DNA of 5,470 nucleotides from the NCBI GenBank assembly GCA_947453585.1, contig CANGHQ010000150.1, positions 1-5,470 on the forward strand. The letters run 5' to 3'. Below the pieces are notes generated by a model. The model was not told the DNA's origin. It did not search any database and saw only the letters and a program-made list of their open reading frames with translations. This stretch comes from Burkholderiales bacterium (GTDB lineage: Bacteria; Pseudomonadota; Gammaproteobacteria; Burkholderiales; Burkholderiaceae_C). A program made the position numbers and the translations under genes. This document shows positions 1 to 3,882 of this stretch, piece after piece. Within the stretch, counting starts at the first letter, position 1. Each line of letters starts with the position of its first letter.

Positions 1-35
1 ATTTCTTGCATTTTTGAAAAGGATGAATCGACCAT
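1..35 (-). CDS. Possible 5' end of a divergent gene (partial)
   Basis: Reading leftwards from an ATG at 35-33 the frame is open to the window edge and begins MVDSSFSKMQE. A second in-frame ATG lies at 11-9. No Shine-Dalgarno sequence precedes either ATG. The reason to propose a gene is the well-formed leftward promoter at 43-71, whose -10 element ends 7 bp before the ATG at 35. Eleven codons are too few to identify a product. The position suggests another photosynthesis-cluster gene transcribed away from ppaA, but this is inference. If the ATG at 35 is wrong, the true start may be at 11 or beyond the window. Confidence 0.33.
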   Translation of the reverse strand, partial: MVDSSFSKMQE

Positions 36-42
36 TAAGCCC

Positions 43-71
43 AATTTATCCCCGCTTCTGAGAAATGTCAA
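43..71 (-). promoter_or_regulatory. Leftward sigma70-type promoter
   Basis: On the minus strand a perfect -35 hexamer TTGACA (71-66) is followed after exactly 17 bp by TAAATT (48-43), a 4/6 match to the -10 consensus. The predicted transcription start is about position 36-35, on or next to the ATG at 35-33. The -35 hexamer is also the end of the PpsR-like box at 66-83, the same arrangement as in the bchG promoter at 2836-2864. This supports a PpsR-repressed divergent promoter. Confidence 0.5.
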
Positions 72-83
72 CTTTTTGTTACG
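66..83. promoter_or_regulatory. PpsR/CrtJ-like box 1 in the ppaA upstream region
   Basis: The sequence TGTCAACTTTTTGTTACG matches the TGT-N12-ACA consensus of PpsR/CrtJ in 5 of 6 fixed positions (ACG instead of ACA). Its first seven bases, TGTCAAC, recur in the second box before bchG (2850-2856). The box overlaps the -35 element of the leftward promoter, where a bound repressor would block RNA polymerase. Confidence 0.45.
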
Positions 84-99
84 TAAATAATTTGAGACA
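82..99. promoter_or_regulatory. PpsR/CrtJ-like box 2 in the ppaA upstream region
   Basis: CGTAAATAATTTGAGACA fits TGT-N12-ACA in 5 of 6 fixed positions (CGT instead of TGT). It agrees at 14 of 18 positions with the perfect box before bchG (2824-2841), including an identical 10-mer GTAAATAATT. It overlaps box 1 by 2 bp. The pair is placed to control the divergent gene and perhaps transcription towards ppaA. Confidence 0.45.
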
Positions 100-109
100 C
101 TCTAAAATT

Positions 110-132
110 AACCCGACTGTTTTGATCGGGTT
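110..132. repeat. Inverted repeat in the ppaA upstream region
   Basis: AACCCGA (110-116) and TCGGGTT (126-132) are perfect complements around a 9-base loop. The + strand continues TC then A6, and the minus strand continues AATTTTA. It could act as a weak leftward intrinsic terminator or an operator. It lacks a clean U tract, so I do not call it a terminator. It lies between the PpsR-like boxes and the FNR-like box and may separate the two transcription units. Confidence 0.3.
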
Positions 133-143
133 TCAAAAAAGCT

Positions 144-157
144 TTGATTTATGTCAA
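144..157. promoter_or_regulatory. FNR/FnrL-like box
   Basis: TTGAT-TTAT-GTCAA matches the FNR consensus TTGAT-N4-ATCAA in 9 of 10 fixed positions, and the flanking T143/A158 extends the dyad. FNR-family proteins carry an oxygen-labile iron-sulphur cluster and bind DNA without oxygen. A weaker look-alike with one extra spacer base (TTGAT-N5-TTCAA) lies just upstream at 122-136. The box overlaps the proposed -35 of the ppaA promoter, so the regulator could repress there or activate a start further downstream. Confidence 0.45.
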
Positions 158-172
158 AGACCAGCGTAAAAC
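144..172 (+). promoter_or_regulatory. Candidate ppaA promoter
   Basis: TTGATT (144-149), 17 bp, then TAAAAC (167-172) resembles a sigma70-type promoter with 4/6 matches in each hexamer. The -10 is identical to the bchG -10. Transcription would start near 179-180, giving a leader of about 140 nt that contains two hairpins. An alternative -10, TAAAAT at 103-108, is closer to consensus but has no recognisable -35 at normal spacing. The real start is therefore uncertain. Confidence 0.33.
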
Positions 173-255
173 GGGCCTGACACAGACGGTGTAAATGTTT
201 TTTTTGCCCACGAATTTGGGCCGTTGGTGTAGATAAAAAGAGAAAACACACGAAA

Positions 256-296
256 GCTTCGGCATGTACCGAAGCGCGTTCGCCCCCTAGGGCGAA
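256..296 (+). repeat. Two tandem hairpins in the ppaA 5' leader
   Basis: Hairpin A pairs GCTTCGG (256-262) with CCGAAGC (269-275), a perfect 7-bp stem with a 6-base loop. Hairpin B pairs TTCGCCC (279-285) with GGGCGAA (290-296), a perfect 7-bp stem with loop CCTA. The pair ends 11 bases before the AGGAG ribosome binding site. Neither is followed by a U run, so they are not intrinsic terminators. They could stabilise the mRNA or modulate ppaA translation. Confidence 0.5.
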
Positions 297-307
297 GCCC
301 CATAACG

Positions 308-312
308 AGGAG
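308..312 (+). promoter_or_regulatory. ppaA ribosome binding site
   Basis: AGGAG lies 6 bases before the ATG at 319. It is one of the two strong Shine-Dalgarno sequences in the window, the other preceding bchP, and it fixes the ppaA start. Confidence 0.8.
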
Positions 313-318
313 ACAGCA

Positions 319-1245
319 ATGGGTTCGAGGAACCGGATCAGCGCGGTGGACGACGCCAGTTTTGGCAATCCCCGCACGTCAGAAAATTGGCCGAACCTGG
401 GCGCAGGCGCGCAGGTGCGCCCTGGGCGAACGCAGCAAGACTACGACGCCTTTGCCCAGGACGACCACACTGTCGCAGTCTTGGCCAAGGCCATTCAGCA
501 CGAAATCATCCCGCGCCTGATGCTTGCGCACCGCACGCCCCAGGAGTGCGAGTTGCCCGCTGATTACGCCGCCATCAAGGTCACGCCCGACGACGTGGCC
601 GACTTTGCCAGGCTGATCCTGACCCGCAGCGAAGCGCAGGCGCTGGATTGCATCGAGTCCATGCGCATCAAGGGCGCGCCCATCGAATCCATTTACCTTG
701 ATCTGCTGGCGCCCGCCGCGCGCTACCTGGGTGAATTGTGGGAAGACGACCTGTGCGACTTCACCGATGTCACCATCGGCCTGGGCCGGCTGCAAAAAAT
801 GCTGCACGAGCTCAGCGCCGATTTTGAAAAATACAAAAACCCGGTCAGCAACGGCCTGCGCATCCTGCTCGTGCCCACGCCGGGCGAGCAGCACACCTTT
901 GGCCTGGCCATGGTGGCCGAGTTCTTCCAGCGCGGCGGCTGGGACGTGACCGGCGGCCCCTACGACCTGTTCGACGACCCGGTCACGCTGGTCAAGCGCC
1001 ACAAGTTTGACGTAGTGGGTTTTTCCCTTGCTACCGTGCAGCAACTCGATCGCCTGACCGAGTGCGTTAGCGCAGTTCGAAAAGCCTCGCTCCACAGTGG
1101 GGTATGCATAATGGTGGGAGGTCCGCTGTTTGCAAGCCACCCCGAGTATGTAGCGCGAGTCGGCGCCGATCTGGTGGCCAATGACGGAAGTCTGGCGCCC
1201 GGTCTGGCGCGTTTGCACCTGGCTTCGGGACTGGCCACGCAGTAG
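319..1245 (+). CDS. ppaA: PpaA/AerR-type cobalamin-binding regulator
   Basis: This 308-residue protein is a cytoplasmic regulator of the PpaA/AerR family. In Rhodobacter these proteins bind cobalamin and modulate PpsR/CrtJ, and so pigment gene expression. Residues 1-48 are polar and poorly conserved in appearance. Residues 55-72 (LAKAIQHEIIPRLMLAHR) look like the family's N-terminal helix. A helical B12 cap region (about 90-170) contains Trp141 and the stretch VTIGLGRLQ (151-159). A Rossmann-type B12 domain follows from about 180, with E190-x-H192-x-x-G195 in place of the classical DxHxxG. His192 is therefore the likely axial cobalt ligand. VGGPLF (266-271) and GADLVANDG (282-290) fit the end of such a domain. 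The start is supported by AGGAG 6 bases upstream. ppsR follows after 35 bp, the usual pairing of antirepressor with repressor. A methionine-synthase-like B12 enzyme is unlikely because the catalytic domains are absent. Confidence 0.9.
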   Translation: MGSRNRISAVDDASFGNPRTSENWPNLGAGAQVRPGRTQQDYDAFAQDDHTVAVLAKAIQHEIIPRLMLAHRTPQECELPADYAAIKVTPDDVADFARLILTRSEAQALDCIESMRIKGAPIESIYLDLLAPAARYLGELWEDDLCDFTDVTIGLGRLQKMLHELSADFEKYKNPVSNGLRILLVPTPGEQHTFGLAMVAEFFQRGGWDVTGGPYDLFDDPVTLVKRHKFDVVGFSLATVQQLDRLTECVSAVRKASLHSGVCIMVGGPLFASHPEYVARVGADLVANDGSLAPGLARLHLASGLATQ

Positions 1246-1280
1246 CGTCTTAGTCCTTCTTCTCCTATTTCGGATCCTCC

Positions 1281-2759
1281 ATGAACCAAGTTATTCAAAC
1301 GGCACCGGCACATCCCACGGGGCGTTTTGAAGATGCGCAGCAGTATTTCTCGAACCTGGATTCGGATATTGCAGTCAAGCTCATTACCGCCGCCGCTGAT
1401 GTGGTGCTGATCATGGACGAGGCCGGCATCATCCGCGACGCCGCCTTTGGCAGCGACGAGATGATGGGGCACGGCTACCAAAACTGGCTGGGCAAGCCCT
1501 GGAGCCAGACGGTGAGCGAGGAAAGCCGCCCCAAGGTCGCAGCCCTGCTGCGCGACGGCGACTCGGGCAAAAGCGCCAAATGGCGCCACCTGAACCAATA
1601 CGCCGAAGACGGCACCGAGCTGCCTTTGTCGTATTCGCTGATCCATGTGCCGGCCTCGCGCGCGCCGGGCGGCCAGGGTGCGCACTCGGTGGCTTTTGGG
1701 CGCGACTTGCGCCCGCAAGCCGCGTTGCAACAAAAACTCATTGCCGCCCAGCGTTCCATGGAGCGCGATTACTGGCAGCTCAAGCACATCGAAACCCGCT
1801 ACCGCCTGCTGTTCCAGGTCACGTCCGAGGCCTTGCTGATTCTGGACGCCACCACTGAAAAGCCCGAAGACAGCAACCCCGCAGCGCAAGCGCTGTTTGG
1901 CGAGGCGCTGGCAAAAACCGGCTGGAGCCTGCGCGACAGTCTGGACCAGCGCAGCTACACGGCGCTCAGCCAGGTGTTGTCGGGCCTGCGCGCCAGTGGC
2001 CGCGCCACGCCAGTGGAAGTGCGGCTCGCGCCCAGCGGCACCGAAATGGTGGTGCAGGTCTCGCTGTTTCGCCAAGAACAGTCCTCGCATTTCCTGCTGC
2101 GCCTGGTGCCCAAGGCCGCGCAAATGGACTCGGCGGGCACGGCCAACGCCAAGCAAATTCTGGCCGATGTGATGGAAAGCGCGCCCGACGCCTGTGTGGT
2201 GACCGACCTGGCCGGCCAGGTGCTCACCGCCAACCGCGCGTTTTTGCAGCTCGCCCAGGTCAGCAACGAAGACCTGGTGCGCGGTGAGTCGCTGGAACGC
2301 TGGCTGGGCCGCGCCGGGGTAGACCTGAGCGTGCTCATTTCCAATTTGCGCCAGCGCGACGTGGTGCGGCTGTTTGCCACCCGCATGCGCGGCGACTACG
2401 GCTCGACCACCGACGTGGAAATCTCGGCGGTTGCTGTGACCACGGGCGACAAGCGTTGCCTGGGTTTCACCATCCGCGACGTGGGCCTGCGCCTGAACAA
2501 CGACACCAAGCCCAGCAAAGAGTTGCCGCGCTCCACCGGCCAGATGACCGAGCTGGTGGGCCGCGTGCCGCTCAAGGACATCGTGCGTGAAACCACCGAT
2601 TTGATCGAGCAACTGTGCATTGAAGCCGCGCTCGAACTCACCGGCGACAACCGCGCCTCGGCCGCAGAAATGCTGGGCCTGTCGCGCCAAAGCCTGTACG
2701 TCAAGCTGCGCCGCTTTGGCATGAGCGACGCCAGCGCCGAAACGGACGCCGAAAGCTAA
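1281..2759 (+). CDS. ppsR: PpsR/CrtJ transcriptional regulator
   Basis: This 492-residue protein is the photosynthesis repressor PpsR (CrtJ), which binds TGT-N12-ACA operators of bch, crt and puc genes, chiefly under oxidising conditions. A PAS-like N-terminal domain (about 28-145, with VVLIMDEAGIIRD at 41-53) is followed by a helical Q-linker (about 146-172). PAS1 spans about 173-277 and PAS2 about 292-402 (PDACVVTDLAGQVLTANRAF). A Fis-type HTH follows at about 444-481, with NRASAAEMLGLSRQSLYVKL at 457-476. Cysteines are only Cys305, Cys393 and Cys446; Cys446 sits at the edge of the HTH region, like the redox-active HTH cysteine of CrtJ. Family proteins from Rhodobacter are about 465-470 residues. 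The ATG lacks a good Shine-Dalgarno sequence, but homology-like sequence begins near residue 25 and no better start is seen. In Rubrivivax, PpsR is reported to activate as well as repress, so the sign of regulation here may vary by target. Confidence 0.95.
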   Translation: MNQVIQTAPAHPTGRFEDAQQYFSNLDSDIAVKLITAAADVVLIMDEAGIIRDAAFGSDEMMGHGYQNWLGKPWSQTVSEESRPKVAALLRDGDSGKSAKWRHLNQYAEDGTELPLSYSLIHVPASRAPGGQGAHSVAFGRDLRPQAALQQKLIAAQRSMERDYWQLKHIETRYRLLFQVTSEALLILDATTEKPEDSNPAAQALFGEALAKTGWSLRDSLDQRSYTALSQVLSGLRASGRATPVEVRLAPSGTEMVVQVSLFRQEQSSHFLLRLVPKAAQMDSAGTANAKQILADVMESAPDACVVTDLAGQVLTANRAFLQLAQVSNEDLVRGESLERWLGRAGVDLSVLISNLRQRDVVRLFATRMRGDYGSTTDVEISAVAVTTGDKRCLGFTIRDVGLRLNNDTKPSKELPRSTGQMTELVGRVPLKDIVRETTDLIEQLCIEAALELTGDNRASAAEMLGLSRQSLYVKLRRFGMSDASAETDAES

Positions 2760-2773
2760 GGCCGAAAGCCAAG
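2748..2773 (+). repeat. 13-bp tandem duplication spanning the ppsR stop
   Basis: GCCGAAAGCTAAG (2748-2760) is followed directly by GCCGAAAGCCAAG (2761-2773), identical at 12 of 13 positions, and then by another GCC. The ppsR TAA (2757-2759) lies in the first copy; the second copy has CAA. It looks like a small slippage duplication at the gene end, with no obvious function. Confidence 0.7.
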
Positions 2774-2823
2774 GCCGCATCCGGGCGCCGCCCACGGGCG
2801 CACTAGGGGGATACCATAAGAAG

Positions 2824-2841
2824 TGTAAATAATTCTTGACA
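2824..2841. promoter_or_regulatory. PpsR/CrtJ operator 1 of bchG
   Basis: TGTAAATAATTCTTGACA is a perfect TGT-N12-ACA palindromic site and also has the preferred G before ACA. Its last six bases are the TTGACA -35 hexamer of the bchG promoter, so bound PpsR would exclude RNA polymerase. It lies directly downstream of ppsR and shares GTAAATAATT with the box at 82-99. Confidence 0.75.
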
Positions 2842-2864
2842 CTACCACGTGTCAACGATAAAAC
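2836..2864 (+). promoter_or_regulatory. bchG sigma70-type promoter
   Basis: A perfect -35 TTGACA (2836-2841) is followed after 17 bp by TAAAAC (2859-2864), a 4/6 -10. The start is expected at about 2871-2872, on the bchG ATG itself, which implies a leaderless transcript. The spacer holds a dyad, TTGACAC-N6-GTGTCAA (2836-2855). The promoter allows bchG and bchP to be expressed independently of ppaA-ppsR read-through. Confidence 0.65.
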
Positions 2865-2867
2865 ACT
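2850..2867. promoter_or_regulatory. PpsR/CrtJ operator 2 of bchG (imperfect)
   Basis: TGTCAACGATAAAACACT matches TGT-N12-ACA at 5 of 6 fixed positions (ACT at the end). With N10 spacing it would end in ACA. It covers the -10 hexamer, and its centre is 26 bp from that of operator 1. Pairs of nearby sites bound cooperatively are typical for CrtJ/PpsR-repressed promoters. Confidence 0.5.
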
Positions 2868-2871
2868 TCGA

Positions 2872-3759
2872 ATGCCGCGCCCCGCACTTTCCGCCGTTAC
2901 CGAGCTCTTCAAACCCATCACCTGGTTTCCGCCCATGTGGGCTTTTGCCTGCGGCGTAGTCGCCTCGGGCGTGGCCATGGACGGCAAATGGGGCCTGGCG
3001 CTGATTGGCATTGCGCTGGCCGGGCCCTTGGTCTGCGCCACCAGCCAGGCGGTGAACGACTGGTTTGACCGCCATGTGGACGCCATCAACGAGCCGCAGC
3101 GCCCGATTCCGTCGGGGCGCATGCCAGGGCGCTGGGGTTTGGGGTTGGCCGTGTTGTGGACTGGCGTGTCGCTGGCCGTGGCGCTGGCGCTGGGGCCTTG
3201 GGGTTTTGGCGCGGCAGCCCTCGGGCTGGCGCTGGCCTGGGCCTATAGCGCGCCGCCACTGCGCCTGAAAGAAAACGGCTGGTGGGGCAACGCCGCCTGC
3301 GGCATCAGTTACGAGGGCATCGCCTGGACCACGGGCGCCGCCGTTATGGCCGGGGGCGCCATGCCGGGTGGCCGCTCGCTGGCGCTGGCCCTGCTCTACA
3401 GCATTGGCACCCACGGCATCATGACGCTCAACGATTTCAAGGCCGTCAAGGGCGACCGGGAAATGGGCGTGCGCTCTTTGCCGGTGCAGTTGGGCGAACA
3501 GTCGGCCGCAGGCGTGGCCTGCTGGTTCATGGGTCTGCCACAGGTGCTGGTGATCGTGCTGCTGTTTGCCTGGGGCCGACCTGGCCACGGTCTGGCGATT
3601 GCGCTACTCCTGGGCCTGCAACTGCTGCTGATGGACTATTTTTTGGCCCGGGTGCGCGAGCGAGCGCTTTGGTACAGCGGCTTTGGCGTGCCGCTTTTTG
3701 TGGCGGGAATGATGGTCAGCGCCTTTGCCTTGCGCAGCCTGCAGGCGGTGGGCGCATGA
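2872..3759 (+). CDS. bchG: Bacteriochlorophyll a synthase BchG
   Basis: This is a UbiA-family membrane prenyltransferase that esterifies bacteriochlorophyllide a with geranylgeranyl (or phytyl) diphosphate, the tail-adding step of bacteriochlorophyll a synthesis. From the ATG at 2872 it has 295 residues, close to the roughly 300 of known BchG. It opens with the hallmark KPITWFPPMWAF (14-25). The first Asp-rich motif N62-D-x-x-D66-x-x-x-D70 continues into EPQRPIPSG (74-82), the Mg-diphosphate site. The second Asp motif is NDFKAVKGDREMGVRSLPV (187-205). About eight or nine hydrophobic segments cover the rest, placing it in the inner membrane. A longer reading from TTG at 2836 is rejected because that TTG is the -35 hexamer. 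No Shine-Dalgarno sequence precedes the ATG. The next in-frame Met, in PPMW, is too late. The GTG- and TTG-free N-terminus leaves 2872 as the only sensible start. bchP follows after 123 bp. Confidence 0.95.
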   Translation: MPRPALSAVTELFKPITWFPPMWAFACGVVASGVAMDGKWGLALIGIALAGPLVCATSQAVNDWFDRHVDAINEPQRPIPSGRMPGRWGLGLAVLWTGVSLAVALALGPWGFGAAALGLALAWAYSAPPLRLKENGWWGNAACGISYEGIAWTTGAAVMAGGAMPGGRSLALALLYSIGTHGIMTLNDFKAVKGDREMGVRSLPVQLGEQSAAGVACWFMGLPQVLVIVLLFAWGRPGHGLAIALLLGLQLLLMDYFLARVRERALWYSGFGVPLFVAGMMVSAFALRSLQAVGA

Positions 3760-3816
3760 AGCGCGGTACCGCGTGCGGGCGGGCTGCAATGCGATTCAGG
3801 GGCGGGTGCCCCAGTT

Positions 3817-3852
3817 CAGATCAAGGCGATCAAAGCGATCGAAGCGACCAAG
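3817..3852 (+). repeat. Four-copy 9-bp tandem repeat upstream of bchP
   Basis: Four 9-bp units run in tandem: CAGATCAAG, GCGATCAAA, GCGATCGAA and GCGACCAAG. The consensus is GCGATCAAG, with one or two differences per copy. The array ends 16 bases before the bchP Shine-Dalgarno sequence. Such arrays can change copy number by slippage and so alter the bchG-bchP spacer. In the frame opened by an ATG overlapping the bchG stop they would encode Asp-Gln/Arg-rich triplets. Confidence 0.75.
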
Positions 3853-3868
3853 ACGGTCTTTGGAATCA

Positions 3869-3875
3869 AAGGGAG
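3869..3875 (+). promoter_or_regulatory. bchP ribosome binding site
   Basis: AAGGGAG lies 7 bases before the ATG at 3883. This supports that start and independent translation initiation of bchP. Confidence 0.75.
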
Positions 3876-3882
3876 ATTTGGC

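Noticed and set aside
379..1218. 279-codon open frame on the minus strand
   Set aside because: Antisense to ppaA, whose family motifs and strong ribosome binding site identify the true frame.
2783..2801. GC-rich hairpins after ppsR as an intrinsic terminator
   Set aside because: Several 4-5 bp stems compete (for example GCGCC with GGCGC) and the following bases are CACTAGGGGGA, with no U run.
2836..2871. N-terminal extension of BchG from a TTG start at 2836
   Set aside because: The TTG is the first half of the TTGACA -35 hexamer and lies inside a perfect PpsR box; a protein start there would place coding sequence over the promoter, and family N-termini do not require the extra 12 residues.
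960..3122. 720-codon open frame on the minus strand
   Set aside because: It lies antisense to ppaA, ppsR and bchG, has low-complexity His/Gln/Ala/Arg-rich composition, and is the usual mirror frame of GC-rich genes with strong third-position bias.
3762..3773. 12-bp perfect palindrome CGCGGTACCGCG after the bchG stop
   Set aside because: Short self-complementary GC-rich words are expected by chance in this composition; nothing links it to a known binding protein.
3799..3812. GGGGC-GGGT-GCCCC hairpin between bchG and bchP as a terminator
   Set aside because: The stem is only 5 bp and no U tract follows; bchP probably needs read-through from the bchG promoter.
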